DNA of 64,000 nucleotides from positions 1 through 64,000 of the forward strand of contig NZ_JAIQDG010000015.1 in assembly GCF_020037125.1 (NCBI RefSeq). Direction: 5' to 3'. The notes below the pieces were generated by a model. The model searched no databases. It worked only from the letters and a program-made list of their open reading frames with translations, and had not been told where the DNA came from. Within the stretch, counting starts at the first letter, position 1; the number at the start of each line of letters is the position of its first letter. Both the position numbers and the translations under genes were made by a program. The DNA comes from Myxococcus sp. RHSTA-1-4. GTDB taxonomy: Bacteria > Myxococcota > Myxococcia > Myxococcales > Myxococcaceae. Below, one piece after another: positions 16,421-26,043 of this stretch.

Positions 16421-17638
16421 CTACTGCGCGGTGCCCTTGGCCAGCTCGGCCACGTACGCGGCGGCAATCTTGGTGAACTTGAGCGCGTGGGTGGCGGTGC
16501 CCGAGGAGCGGGCAAGCGTGTCGCTCGAGGTGTGGATGTACGGGTTGCCGGCGCTCACCGTGGCCTCGAAGGGGATGGACGCGGCGTAGCCCAGGTTGTG
16601 CCACGCGGCGTGGTCCGAGCACCCGTAGCCGCACGAGGTGTTGGTCTGCGGAATCTTCACGTACGTGGTGATGAGGTTGCGCAGGAACGTGTTCTGCGCG
16701 GCGTGGGTGTAGTCGGTGACGACGCCGACATCGATGGTGGACGAGCCCTTGTAGTTCGTCATGTCGAGCTGCAGGACGCCCACCACGTTGATGCCGTTGT
16801 TCTTGTGGTAGGTGGCGATCTCCTTGGAGCCGCGCAGGCCCACCTCCTCGGCGGCGTAGGCCATGAACTTCACCGTGCGCTGCGGCCGGTAGTTGCGGGC
16901 CATGGCGGCGCGGATGACCTCCGTGAAGGACGCCACGCCCGAGGCATCGTCATCCGCGCCCGGCGCGGTGCTGCCCGACTGGTTGATGGAGTCCAGGTGC
17001 CCGCCCACCACCACGACCTCGTTCGGCAGCGTGGTGCCGCGGATGGTGAAGATGACGGACGGCTGGGCCCAGCTCGCGTGCCGGAACAGCTCCACGGTGA
17101 CGTCGGTGCGGGTGGCGGGGACGTAGCTCTTCCACTTCGACAGCAGCCAGTTGGCCGCGTCCACGCCGCTTTGTGACGTGTAGTAGCGCGTCGTGTAGCT
17201 CGACAGCGAGGTGATGGTGCTCCGCACGTTCGACTCCAGCACCGTGCCCATCAGCGTGTTGACGGTGGTGGCGTTGTCGAGCGTGTAGGTGACCAGGCTC
17301 TGCGGGGCCACGGCCGGGGCGGGCTCCAGCGAGGCCAGGGCCTCCTCACGGGTGTCATAGGTGATGAAGCCCGCGCACCGGTTGAAGCGCTCGTGCATGA
17401 GCGTCGCGAGCCGGGAGAGCTGCGACTCGCGCAGGCGGAACACCGACGCGTGCTCCTTTGCCAGGACGGTGGCGGGCTCGTCCCAGCCCGCGCTCTTGAA
17501 GGACTCGCGCATGGGCGCGACCGCGTCCGTGCCCAGGGTGACCCAGACCTCCCGGTCCGGAGGCTCGCTCTTGCGCTGCTCGGCGAAGGCGGGGGTGGTG
17601 CTCAGCAGCATCAGGGAGACGGGAATCAGCCTCTTCAT
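16421..17638 (-). CDS. secreted M28 family zinc aminopeptidase
   Basis: A 405-residue exported peptidase similar to Vibrio leucyl aminopeptidase. The signal peptide ends near TPAFAEQ, and residues about 25-110 look like an inhibitory propeptide. The two-zinc site is visible: His in VVGGHLDS, Asp in GADDDASG, Glu pair in YAAEEVGLRG, Asp in QLDMTNY and His in NPYIHTSSD. A Cys pair in SCGYGCSDH probably forms the disulfide seen in the Vibrio enzyme. ATG 17638 follows GAGGAG by 8 nt. It probably removes N-terminal hydrophobic residues from prey or secreted proteins. Confidence 0.88.
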   Translation of the reverse strand: MKRLIPVSLMLLSTTPAFAEQRKSEPPDREVWVTLGTDAVAPMRESFKSAGWDEPATVLAKEHASVFRLRESQLSRLATLMHERFNRCAGFITYDTREEALASLEPAPAVAPQSLVTYTLDNATTVNTLMGTVLESNVRSTITSLSSYTTRYYTSQSGVDAANWLLSKWKSYVPATRTDVTVELFRHASWAQPSVIFTIRGTTLPNEVVVVGGHLDSINQSGSTAPGADDDASGVASFTEVIRAAMARNYRPQRTVKFMAYAAEEVGLRGSKEIATYHKNNGINVVGVLQLDMTNYKGSSTIDVGVVTDYTHAAQNTFLRNLITTYVKIPQTNTSCGYGCSDHAAWHNLGYAASIPFEATVSAGNPYIHTSSDTLARSSGTATHALKFTKIAAAYVAELAKGTAQ

Positions 17639-18090
17639 GCGCACAGCTCCTCAGGGGCGGGGGTGGGGTGTTGCGCCGCATGCGGCGAGGGCCCGCTCCA
17701 TGCGGCCCCTCGCGGCGGGAGCAGTCTGTTTTTCCGATAATACAGATTAAAATGGAATCGGAGGGATGTGCCGCGGTGAACAGAGGTCTCCGACCGGGGG
17801 GCGAGGAGGGCGCGGGCGTGCACCGGTGCGTCTCACGGTGCGGCCGCCCGGGGGCACGCCGTGCGCGTTGCTTGCCTCGGCCCGCCGCGTTCCCACTTTC
17901 AGGTCATGGGGCAGAGCCTCTTCTCTTCCCGCCCGCCGGCGGCTTCAGTGGGGAGTGGAGCCGGCCGGGCATGGGGGGCCCGACGGGAAGAGACACGCTC
18001 GGGCCCATGCCCACCACGCCGCCCGCGTGAAGCCGCTGGACATGGCGGAGTGCCGTGCGTCCCCCCGCGCCCGCCGCGTGGAGGGGGGCC
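17639..18090. other. intergenic region with AT-rich patch
   Basis: About 450 nt between divergent genes. The only notable feature is an AT-rich patch at 17725-17755 containing TCTGT-N12-ACAGA and, on the minus strand, TATTAT, a likely promoter area for the peptidase gene. The rest is GC-rich with no convincing gene. Confidence 0.4.
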
Positions 18091-20661
18091 ATGTCGCGCT
18101 CGCCTCGCCGGCTGCTGATTGCACTGACGTTGGGGCTGGGGCTCGCCATCACCGCGGGGCTGATGGCCTTCGACAGGCTGGTGGGGGCCAGCCTGGAGCG
18201 CGAGGCCCTGCTGCAGCAGGCGACCCGCGCCGAGAACCTGGCCAGCCAGCTCCAGACCCGCCTGGAGGCGGCGGAGCAGGTGGCGCGCACCGTGGCCGCC
18301 CTGTCCGCCCCGCTGCGGAGGCGCTCCGACGTGGAGTCCCTCGCCCAGGGCACGCTGGCGTCCACGTCACCGGAGTACGTCTACGGCATCGGCGTGTGGT
18401 TCGCCCCCTACGCGCTGGAGCCCCGCAGCCGCTGGGTGGGGGCGTATGCCCACCGCGAGCTCGACGAGGGGCAGCGCATCGTCCTCACCTACGAGTGGTC
18501 CACCCCGGCCTACGACTACCACCGCCAGCCCTGGTACCGGCAGGGCCTCCAGGCGGGGGCGGACCCCTTCCTCACGGAGCCCTACTTCGACGTGGACTTC
18601 GTCTACTCCACCTTCACCATGCCCTTCGTGGCCGCGGACGGGACGCTCCGGGGCGTGGTCACCGTGGACGTCATCCTCCCTCAGCTTCGCGCCCTGGTGG
18701 CCCGGGCGAACACCACCCCGCACGAGAGCTTCTTCGTCGTCACGCGCGCCGGCCGGCTCTTCGCCCACCCATGGGAGGAGCCGCTCGTCGCCTGGGCCAG
18801 GGAGCGCGGCCGCGTGGGCCCCGGCGGCGTCCTGTCGGACCTGACGCTCGAGGACCTGCGCGCCTACGAGGAGGCGCATGGGCTGGCCGGCGACCGGCAC
18901 ACACAAATCGCCGCCGTGCGGGACGCCGGGTGGACCGTCCATGTCTCCACGGACACGAACCGGCTCTTCGCCGACACCCGCCGGCTGCACACCACGCTGC
19001 AGACGGTGGGCCTCACCGTCTGGGTGGCCCTCCTCGCCGCCATGGTGGCCGGCGTGCGCACCCTGCGGGTCCGCGCATTGTCTCGCGCGCTCCTGGAACA
19101 GGAGCGGGAGCGGGAAGTCTTGGAGCGCAGCGGGCGGATGCTGCGCGAAGTGCTGGAGACTTCCATGGACGGCGTGGCCGCGGCGGACGCTGGAGGGCGG
19201 CTGGTGGCGTGGAACACCAGCGCGGAGCGCATCTTCGGCTGGCCCCGGAAGGACGTGCTCGGCCTTCCAGCGGTGGAGGTCGTCTGCAGGCCAGAGGACC
19301 GGGCCCTGCGCAGCCACCAGTTCGCGCGCCTCATCGCGTCGGGGGGCGCAATGCTGCCGGCCTGCCGCCTGGAGGCGCTGGCGATGCGCCGGAATGGAGA
19401 GGTGTTCCCCGTGGAGGCGAGCCTCTCCGCGGTGCCCACCGAGGGCGCGTACCGCGTCTATGCCTTCTTCTCGGACATCACCGGACGGCGCCAGGCGGAG
19501 GAGGAGCGCCAGCGGATGCTGGAGCGGCAGCGCGACCTGCTGTCCCAGCTCCGGCGCCGCTCCGCCGAGCTGCGGGCCATCATGGACAACATGCTGGAGG
19601 GCGTCTTCGTGGCCGACCAGGAGGGCCGGCTCTCCTTCGTCAATCAGGCGGGCCTGCGGATGTGCGGGGGGGACCCGGGGGTGCTGAACGCGGAGGCGCC
19701 GTACGCCGGTTCCTTCCGTGACATGGACGGTGCGCCACTGCGGCGCGAAGCACTGCCGCTCTTCCGGGCCCTGCGGGGCGAGGTGGTCCTGGGCCGCGAC
19801 CTCCGGGCGCTCGAGCCCGGAGGGGAGCGGGTGCTGCGCATGAACGCGGCCCCCATTCCGGATGAGGAGGGCCGGGTGTCCGCGGCGGTGGTGGTCATCC
19901 ATGACGTCACCGAGGCGGTGGAGTTCGACCGGCTCAAGGATGAATTCGTGCGGATGGCCGCCCATGAGCTGAAGACCCCGGTGACGGTGATGAAGTCCTT
20001 CGCCCAGCTCGCGCTCAAGACGGGGGCCGGCCACGACGCCACCCTGTCCCGGTTGCTGGAGGGCATCGACCGGGGCGCCAACCGCATCGACCAGGTGGTG
20101 CGCACGCTGCTCGACGTGTCCCAGCTGCACCTGCGGAGCATGCGGCTGGTGGAGGAGCCGATGGACCTGCGGCCCCTGGTGGAGGCGACGGCGCGGCGCA
20201 TGTCCGAGACGCGGCCGGGACACCCCATCCACGTGCGCGGGGAGGGGGCGCTGCCGGTGTGGGGAGACGCGGCCCGCCTGGAGCAGGTGCTGGTGGCACT
20301 GCTCGACAACGCCGTGCGCTACTCACCCTCGCTGACGCCCGTGGAGGTGGAGCTCTCCGCCCGGGAGGGCCTGGCGGAGGTGTCCATCCGGGACCGTGGC
20401 ATCGGCATTCCCGCGGACAAGCAGGCCCGCCTCTTCCACCGCTTCTACCGGCCCCATGCGGGGACGGAGCATGACCGGGGAGGACTGGGCGTGGGGCTCT
20501 ACATCGCGCGGGAAATCGTCCAGCAGCACGGGGGCCAGCTCACGCTGGAGAGCCGGGAAGGCGAGGGGACCACCGTCCACCTCCGCCTTCCGCTACGCGC
20601 GGTGCGAGCCGGAAGCGAGGCCCGTGCCGTACCTCACGAACAGGAAGGTGCATCCGCATGA
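18091..20661 (+). CDS. membrane histidine kinase with dCache sensor and two PAS domains
   Basis: An 856-residue sensor kinase. A TM helix at residues 8-28 and a second near 310-330 (VGLTVWVALLAAMVAGV) enclose a periplasmic dCache-type sensor: YVYGIGVWFAPYAL, the WYRQGLQAG motif and ASTSPEYVYG. Then come PAS 1 (residues about 350-470), a coiled linker, PAS 2 (about 500-610), a HisKA domain with the phospho-His in RMAAHELKTPV, and a HATPase domain (LLDNAVRYS, DRGIGIP, GLGVGLYIAREI). ATG 18091 follows GGAGGGGGG. The receiver gene overlaps its stop (ATGA), so the pair is co-translated. The ligand is unknown; dCache domains often bind small metabolites. Confidence 0.85.
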   Translation: MSRSPRRLLIALTLGLGLAITAGLMAFDRLVGASLEREALLQQATRAENLASQLQTRLEAAEQVARTVAALSAPLRRRSDVESLAQGTLASTSPEYVYGIGVWFAPYALEPRSRWVGAYAHRELDEGQRIVLTYEWSTPAYDYHRQPWYRQGLQAGADPFLTEPYFDVDFVYSTFTMPFVAADGTLRGVVTVDVILPQLRALVARANTTPHESFFVVTRAGRLFAHPWEEPLVAWARERGRVGPGGVLSDLTLEDLRAYEEAHGLAGDRHTQIAAVRDAGWTVHVSTDTNRLFADTRRLHTTLQTVGLTVWVALLAAMVAGVRTLRVRALSRALLEQEREREVLERSGRMLREVLETSMDGVAAADAGGRLVAWNTSAERIFGWPRKDVLGLPAVEVVCRPEDRALRSHQFARLIASGGAMLPACRLEALAMRRNGEVFPVEASLSAVPTEGAYRVYAFFSDITGRRQAEEERQRMLERQRDLLSQLRRRSAELRAIMDNMLEGVFVADQEGRLSFVNQAGLRMCGGDPGVLNAEAPYAGSFRDMDGAPLRREALPLFRALRGEVVLGRDLRALEPGGERVLRMNAAPIPDEEGRVSAAVVVIHDVTEAVEFDRLKDEFVRMAAHELKTPVTVMKSFAQLALKTGAGHDATLSRLLEGIDRGANRIDQVVRTLLDVSQLHLRSMRLVEEPMDLRPLVEATARRMSETRPGHPIHVRGEGALPVWGDAARLEQVLVALLDNAVRYSPSLTPVEVELSAREGLAEVSIRDRGIGIPADKQARLFHRFYRPHAGTEHDRGGLGVGLYIAREIVQQHGGQLTLESREGEGTTVHLRLPLRAVRAGSEARAVPHEQEGASA

Positions 20662-21059
20662 ATGGCGCGCATGTCCTCGTGGTGGATGATGACCCGGACC
20701 TCGTGGAGGTCGTCACGCTCGCCCTGGAGATGGCGGGCTACCGGGTGTCGCAGGCGTCCAATGGCCTGGGGGCGCTGAGGGTGCTCGAGCGCGAGCTGCC
20801 CCAGCTCATCCTGCTCGACATGCGGATGCCGGTGATGGACGGCTGGACGTTCGCCCGTGAGCTCCGCGCGCGGTATGGCTACCGCGTCCCCGTCGTGGTG
20901 GTCACCGCGGCCGAGGACGCCCGGCTGCGGGCGCGCGAGGTGGAAGCGAACGCCTGGCTGGGCAAGCCGTTCGACGTGGACGCGCTGCTGGCCACCGTCG
21001 GGCGCTTCGCGTCCGCCGCGCAGGAACATGAGGCGCCGGCTTCACACGGAGTGCGGTGA
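20658..21059 (+). CDS. single-domain response regulator (CheY-like)
   Basis: A 133-residue stand-alone receiver with DDDPDL, phospho-acceptor Asp in LILLDMRMPVMDGW, the switch Thr in VVVTAAED and Lys in LGKPFDVD. It has no output domain, so it signals by protein contact or passes phosphate on. ATGA overlap with the kinase gene makes that kinase the obvious phosphodonor. Confidence 0.85.
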   Translation: MNGAHVLVVDDDPDLVEVVTLALEMAGYRVSQASNGLGALRVLERELPQLILLDMRMPVMDGWTFARELRARYGYRVPVVVVTAAEDARLRAREVEANAWLGKPFDVDALLATVGRFASAAQEHEAPASHGVR

Positions 21060-21195
21060 CTGCGTCGCGAGCGGGCCCGGCCGCCTGCCTGCCGGAGGGG
21101 CGAGGGTGACCCGTTCACCTCGGGTCCTCCCGGACCGTCTCCATGACGATGCCCGGGGACGCTAGAGTCCGTGCACGGGCATCGGGGGACTCTGG

Positions 21196-22092
21196 ATGGC
21201 AAGACCTCACGGAAGTGTCCTGGAGGAGTACAACTCCCTCCGGGAGCAGCAGAAATCACGGCCGCTGAGCCCCGAGGAGGAGCAGCGCCTGGAGCTGCTC
21301 CGGGACGTGCTGCTGGAGCTGGGCGCGCTGCCGCCGGAAGGCAGCCCGCTGCCCGCCCGTCCCGCGCGGGCCGACGCGGTGCTGGAGCTGTCGTTCGCGA
21401 CGCATGAGGACGTGGTGCGCGCGTACAGCAAGAACATCGGGGCGGGCGGCCTGGCCATCAAGACGTCCCGCGTGCTGCCGCCGGGCAGCACCCTGGAGCT
21501 GCGCATCAAGCTGCCGGACGCGCCCCAGCCGCTTTTCGCGCAGGGGCAGGTGGCGTGGGCCCGCGAGGACGAGATGGGCGTGGCCTTCACGCAGCTTCCG
21601 GCCGAGGCGGAGCGCCGGCTGAAGGAGTTGCTCGCGGCGGATGCCTCGCTGCTCAATCGCGTGCGGAGCGTGCTGAAGTCGGACGTCATCGAGCTGCTGA
21701 AGAAGGACGTGCGCGAGCTGGGCAAGGCGCCCGCGCCCCAGGCCGCGCGGGCCCAGGAGGTGGACACGCGGCCCCTCATCATGGTGCGGCTGCTGGACGC
21801 GCGGCTGATGGAGCTCGTCACGGAGCTGTTCACCCAGCAGGCGCTGCGCATCACCTCGGAGGCGGACAAGGCCGCGTCCATCATCGTCGTCGACACGGGC
21901 ACCGCGCTCGACGTGCTCCGGGCCGTGGGCCGTCCCGGCGTGCGCATCGTCATGGTGAACGTGAGTGGCCCGGACTCGCTGGTGGGCCGGCTGACGAACC
22001 TCAACCCCGCGGCGTACGTGAAGCACCCGGCCACCGCGGCCACGGTGCTCCAGGCGGTGACGCGGCTGCTGGCGGCCGCCGGTCCGCGCTGA
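21196..22092 (+). CDS. PilZ-domain protein (TIGR02266-type)
   Basis: A 298-residue cytoplasmic protein. The first 50 residues are a charged helical segment (LREQQKSRPLSPEEEQRLE). Residues about 58-140 are a PilZ domain of the myxobacterial TIGR02266 kind (YSKNIGAGGLAIKTSRVLPPG, AQGQVAWAREDEMGVAF). The classic c-di-GMP RxxxR and (D/N)xSxxG residues are only partly kept: NIGAGG replaces NxSxxG, and no clear RxxxR is visible, so binding is uncertain. The C-terminal 100 residues resemble a degenerate receiver (PLIMVRLLDARLMELVTELF, VRIVMVNVSG). Possible roles are motility or surface regulation. Confidence 0.72.
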   Translation: MARPHGSVLEEYNSLREQQKSRPLSPEEEQRLELLRDVLLELGALPPEGSPLPARPARADAVLELSFATHEDVVRAYSKNIGAGGLAIKTSRVLPPGSTLELRIKLPDAPQPLFAQGQVAWAREDEMGVAFTQLPAEAERRLKELLAADASLLNRVRSVLKSDVIELLKKDVRELGKAPAPQAARAQEVDTRPLIMVRLLDARLMELVTELFTQQALRITSEADKAASIIVVDTGTALDVLRAVGRPGVRIVMVNVSGPDSLVGRLTNLNPAAYVKHPATAATVLQAVTRLLAAAGPR

Positions 22093-22202
22093 GCGCGCCG
22101 TGGGTGGGGCCCCGGCTCCTGGTCTAGAGTGGGGCCGCTCGTGGGGCTGTCCGCCGTGACGGACGCGGGCGTGGCCCGTTATGGGAGGCAAGGCGGAAGG
22201 TC

Positions 22203-23849
22203 ATGGACTGCGACTGGCTCATCATCGGCTCGGGGTTTGGCGGGAGCGTCAGCGCGCTGCGGCTGACGGAGAAGGGCTACCGCGTGGTGATGCTGGAGAA
22301 GGGCCGGCGCCTGCGGGGGCCGGACTTCCCCAGGACGAACTGGGACCTGAGGCGCTGGCTGTGGATGCCGCAGCTCGGCTGGCGGGGCCTGTTCAAGATG
22401 ACCTTCTTCCGCCACGTCACCGTGCTGTCGGGAGTGGGCGTGGGCGGCGGCTCGCTCGTTTATGCCAACACGCTGCCCATCCCGAAGGATGACTTCTTCC
22501 AGTCCCCGTCCTGGGGCCACCTCGCCGCCTGGAAGGAGGAGCTGGCGCCGCACTACGCCACCGCGCGGCGGATGCTCGGGGCCACCGTCAACCCGCTGAA
22601 CACCTTCCCGGACAAGGTGCTCAAGGAGGTGGGGGAGGACCTCGGCCGCACCGACTTCCAGTCCACCACCGTGGCCGTCTACTTCGGCGAGCCCGGTGTC
22701 ACCGTGAAGGACCCGTACTTCAACGGCGAGGGGCCCGAGCGCACCGGCTGCAACGCTTGCGGTGGCTGCATGCTCGGCTGCCGGCACGGCGCCAAGAACA
22801 CGCTCGACAAGAACTACCTGTACCTGGCGGAGAAGCGCGGCCTCACGCTGCACGCGGACACGGAAGTCACGTGGGTGCGCCCGCTGCCGGAGGGTGGCTA
22901 CGAGGTGGAGGCGCTGCGGGGCGCGCGGCGCTTCTTCCGGGAGAAGCTGCGCTTCACCGCGCGCAACGTCATCTTCGCCGGCGGTGTGCTGGGCACCATG
23001 GACCTGCTCCTGAAGCTGAAGGAGCACCCGGACGGGCTGCCCCGGCTGTCGGAGCGGCTGGGGGACGGGGTGCGCACCAACTCGGAGGCGCTCATCGGCA
23101 TCGTGAGCGGGCGCAAGGACCAGGACCTGTCCCGGGGCATCGCCATCGGCTCCATCCTCCACACCGACGCGCGCTCGCACCTGGAGCCGGTGCGCTACTC
23201 GGACGGCTCGGGCTTCTTCCGGCTGCTGATGGCGCCGCAGGTGTCCGGGGCCACGCTGCTCTCCCGGCTGGCGCGGCTGCTTGGAATGCTGGCGCGCCAC
23301 CCGATGCGCTTCCTCAAGGCCTGGTTCGTCCCCAACTTCGCGCGGCGGACGATGATTCTCCTCTACATGCGCACGCTGGAGGGACACCTGCGCATGCGGC
23401 GCGGGCGTGGGTTGACGACGGCGCTGCGCAAGGGCGTGCTGACGGGTTTGCAGGAGGGGCCGGCGCCCACCTCCAACATGCCGGAGGCCTTCGACCTGGC
23501 GAAGCGCGTGGCCGGCAAGCTGGACGGCTACCCGATGACGATGGTGAGCGAGACGCTGCTGGGCATCCCCACCACCGCGCACATCCTGGGCGGCTGCTGC
23601 ATGGGGGACTCGGCGCGGACGGGCGTCATCGACCACCGCCACCGCGTCTTCGGCTACGACGGGCTGTACGTGGTGGACGGCTCGGCCATCTCCGCCAACC
23701 CGGGCGTCAACCCGTCGCTGACGATTACGGCGCTGGCCGAGCGCGCCATGACCTTCATCCCCGCGGCGAAGGAGCTGCCGCGCGGGGACACGGACGCGGT
23801 GGTGGAGCCCGCGGCGAGGACCGCGGGCCCCGTGGCCGCCGCCCGTTGA
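22203..23849 (+). CDS. GMC-type flavoprotein oxidoreductase, cholesterol-oxidase-like
   Basis: A 548-residue FAD enzyme of the cholesterol oxidase branch of GMC oxidoreductases. The FAD-binding GSGFGGSVSALRL is at residues 8-20, the flavin-attachment region is VLSGVGVGGGSLVYANT, and the C-terminal substrate/FAD block is YVVDGSAISANPGVNPS. The GCNACGGCMLGCRHGAKNT block, with four cysteines (about residue 183), is typical of this branch rather than of true secreted cholesterol oxidases. There is no signal peptide. It likely oxidises a sterol or other lipid alcohol; steroid isomerase activity is not established. The gene ends 4 nt from the convergent OmpA-family gene. Confidence 0.8.
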   Translation: MDCDWLIIGSGFGGSVSALRLTEKGYRVVMLEKGRRLRGPDFPRTNWDLRRWLWMPQLGWRGLFKMTFFRHVTVLSGVGVGGGSLVYANTLPIPKDDFFQSPSWGHLAAWKEELAPHYATARRMLGATVNPLNTFPDKVLKEVGEDLGRTDFQSTTVAVYFGEPGVTVKDPYFNGEGPERTGCNACGGCMLGCRHGAKNTLDKNYLYLAEKRGLTLHADTEVTWVRPLPEGGYEVEALRGARRFFREKLRFTARNVIFAGGVLGTMDLLLKLKEHPDGLPRLSERLGDGVRTNSEALIGIVSGRKDQDLSRGIAIGSILHTDARSHLEPVRYSDGSGFFRLLMAPQVSGATLLSRLARLLGMLARHPMRFLKAWFVPNFARRTMILLYMRTLEGHLRMRRGRGLTTALRKGVLTGLQEGPAPTSNMPEAFDLAKRVAGKLDGYPMTMVSETLLGIPTTAHILGGCCMGDSARTGVIDHRHRVFGYDGLYVVDGSAISANPGVNPSLTITALAERAMTFIPAAKELPRGDTDAVVEPAARTAGPVAAAR

Positions 23850-23853
23850 AGGA

Positions 23854-24369
23854 CTACAGGCGGACCTGCAGCTCGTAGCGGCGGTTCTTCGCCTTCTTGG
23901 CCGCCGTGTTGTCCGGCTTCACCAGGGGCTTCTCGGAGCCGAAGCCCACGGCGGTGATTTCCGCGCGGGGGATGCCGCGCGCCGCCAGCTCCTTGACGAT
24001 GGTCTCCGCGCGCTCCTCGCTGAGCTTCTTGTTCTTGGCCGCGTCACCGGACGAGTCCGTGTGGCCGGAGACCTCGAACTTGTAGCTCTTCACACCGGCG
24101 CCATCGAGCTGCTTCTTGGCGTCGATGAGGGCGTTGGCCAGCTTCTTCAGCTTCGCGTCGCAGCCGGGCTCCAGCTCGGCGGTGCCCGTCTTGAAGCTGC
24201 ACTGGTTCTTCCGGCCCTCGTCCATCAGCTTGGTGTTGACGCGCTTCTCGACGGCGCCCTTGCCGGCGTCGCCCGCCGTCTTCTTGATGGAATCCAGCAT
24301 GCCCTGCGCGGAGGCCACTCCCGGGAGGGCCAGCAGCGACACGGTGAGGCACAGCGCCTTGAGCTTCAT
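23854..24369 (-). CDS. OmpA-family periplasmic protein
   Basis: A 171-residue exported protein: signal peptide ending at VASAQ, then a short Lys-rich helix (residues 22-50). The OmpA-like peptidoglycan-binding domain (FEVSGHTDSSGD, LSEERAETIVKEL, AVGFGSEKPL, NRRYELQV) covers residues 55-171. The diaminopimelate-contact Asp and Arg (HTDSSG and NRR) are present. There is no lipobox or barrel, so it is a soluble tether or sensor of the cell wall. It is divergent from the dGTPase gene. Confidence 0.82.
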   Translation of the reverse strand: MKLKALCLTVSLLALPGVASAQGMLDSIKKTAGDAGKGAVEKRVNTKLMDEGRKNQCSFKTGTAELEPGCDAKLKKLANALIDAKKQLDGAGVKSYKFEVSGHTDSSGDAAKNKKLSEERAETIVKELAARGIPRAEITAVGFGSEKPLVKPDNTAAKKAKNRRYELQVRL

Positions 24370-24547
24370 GGGATGAACTCCTGTGGGTCGGGTGGAACGG
24401 CGCGCAAGGCTGCCCAGGGGCGGGCGCCACGTCCAGCGCGGAGAAGTCCCCGGAGCGGGGGACACGGGGCCCGGCCGCCAGCCCGCCGGGCGGGGAGTGT
24501 CCGGTGGCCGCCCGGGAAAACTTGCCTCGGCCGCAGGGCGGAGCAGC

Positions 24548-26041
24548 ATGGGCGGCGGGTCTTCTTCGCACAGTGAGGCAGGCGTGGGCAGCAACGGTCG
24601 AACGGAGAGATGGCGGCAGCTCCTGTCGCCGCATCGGGTGGGGACACCTGCTCCGAAGGAGGGCGCGGTGGTGAAGGCCGCGCCACCGCCGGACGAGCGC
24701 ATCCTCCCGGATGAGCGGACGCCCTATGACCAGGACTACGACCGCATCGTCTTCTCCAGCGAGTTCCGCTGCCTGCACGACAAGACGCAGGTATTCCCCC
24801 TGTCCTCCAGCGACTACACGCGCACGCGGCTGACCCACAGCATCGAGGCCTCGTGCGTGGGGCGCTCCCTGGGACAGATGGCCGGGAGATTCCTCCTGCG
24901 TGAGCAGAAGGTGGAGCTGGAGCCCTCGCACCTGGGCACCATCGTCGCGGCGGCGTGCCTGGCGCACGACATCGGCAATCCGCCCTTCGGGCACTCGGGC
25001 GAGGCGGCCATCCAGCACTGGGTGGAGCAGAAGCTGGCGTCCCCGGGGCCGGAGGGCCCCCTCAAGACCGACGCCGAGTGGAAGGACCTGCAGAGCTTCG
25101 AGGGCAACGCCCAGGGCCTGCGCATCCTCACCCGGCTCCAGTCACGCGAGCGGTGGGGCGGGCTGCGCTACACGGCTGCGACGCTGGGGGCGATGAGCAA
25201 GTACCCGCGTCCCTCGGTGCTGCCCGGCGGGCGGCCGCCGGTGAAGGGACGCGTGTCGGAGAAGAAGTTCGGTTACTTCCAGGACGACCAGAAGCTGGCG
25301 GTGGAGGCCTTCAAGGCGCTGGGGCTGAAGGAGCGCGAGCCCGGCGTCTTCTCGCGGCACCCGCTGGCCTTCCTCGTCGAGGCGGCGGACGACATCTGCT
25401 ACGCGGTCATCGACCTGGAGGACTCGGCGAAGCTGGGGCTGATTCCCATGGAGGAGGCCTGCAAGCTGTTGGAGGGCGTGCTGCCGCCACAGCCGGTTCC
25501 CGGCAGGGAGCCGCGGCCGCCTCCGGCGCACCTGGAGACGCGCATGGCGCAGGCGCGAGCCCGGGCCATCGGCCTGCTGATTCCGGCGTGCGTGAAGGTC
25601 TTCCTGGAGCACGCGGAGGAGATGGAGGAGGGAAGCTGGGAGACGCCGCTGGTGTCGGCGCACCCGGACGTGCGCGAGCAGCTGGAGCGCATCAAGAGCA
25701 TCACCCGGCGCAAGGGCTACGAGAGCGAGCGGGTGTTGCAGATTGAGAGCGCGGGCTTCAAGACGCTCGGCGGCCTGCTGGACATGTTCGTGTCGGCGGT
25801 GGTGACGGACTCGCCGAACCGCGAGGAGCGGAAGCTGCGGCAGCTCCTCCCCATGGAGTCCTTCCAGCGGCCGGAGTTCGCCGAGGTGGACCAGAAGAAG
25901 CCGCCCGAGCGCGACGCGGCGATTGAGCGGCTGTCGAAGTACCAGCGCCTGCTGTGCGTGACGGACTACATCTCCGGAATGACGGACGGCTTCGCGGTGG
26001 AGTTGTTCCAGCGGCTGTCCGGCATCAAGCTTCCGACGTAG
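24548..26041 (+). CDS. dgt: deoxyguanosinetriphosphate triphosphohydrolase
   Basis: A 497-residue HD-domain enzyme close in length to E. coli Dgt (505). It would hydrolyse dGTP (or other dNTPs) to deoxynucleoside and triphosphate, limiting dNTP pools. Metal ligands are His in RLTHSIEAS and the His-Asp of LAHDIGNPPFGHSGE; the later Asp is in EAADDICYAVIDLEDS. Family blocks RCLHDKTQVFPL and FEGNAQGLRIL are intact. ATG 24548 is followed by a low-complexity leader of about 50 residues, so a later start is possible. The next gene begins 2 nt after its stop. Confidence 0.85.
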   Translation: MGGGSSSHSEAGVGSNGRTERWRQLLSPHRVGTPAPKEGAVVKAAPPPDERILPDERTPYDQDYDRIVFSSEFRCLHDKTQVFPLSSSDYTRTRLTHSIEASCVGRSLGQMAGRFLLREQKVELEPSHLGTIVAAACLAHDIGNPPFGHSGEAAIQHWVEQKLASPGPEGPLKTDAEWKDLQSFEGNAQGLRILTRLQSRERWGGLRYTAATLGAMSKYPRPSVLPGGRPPVKGRVSEKKFGYFQDDQKLAVEAFKALGLKEREPGVFSRHPLAFLVEAADDICYAVIDLEDSAKLGLIPMEEACKLLEGVLPPQPVPGREPRPPPAHLETRMAQARARAIGLLIPACVKVFLEHAEEMEEGSWETPLVSAHPDVREQLERIKSITRRKGYESERVLQIESAGFKTLGGLLDMFVSAVVTDSPNREERKLRQLLPMESFQRPEFAEVDQKKPPERDAAIERLSKYQRLLCVTDYISGMTDGFAVELFQRLSGIKLPT

Positions 26042-26043
26042 CC

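Noticed and set aside
18367-20232. Long minus-strand frame inside the dCache/PAS kinase
   Set aside because: Shadow of a gene with complete kinase motifs on the plus strand.
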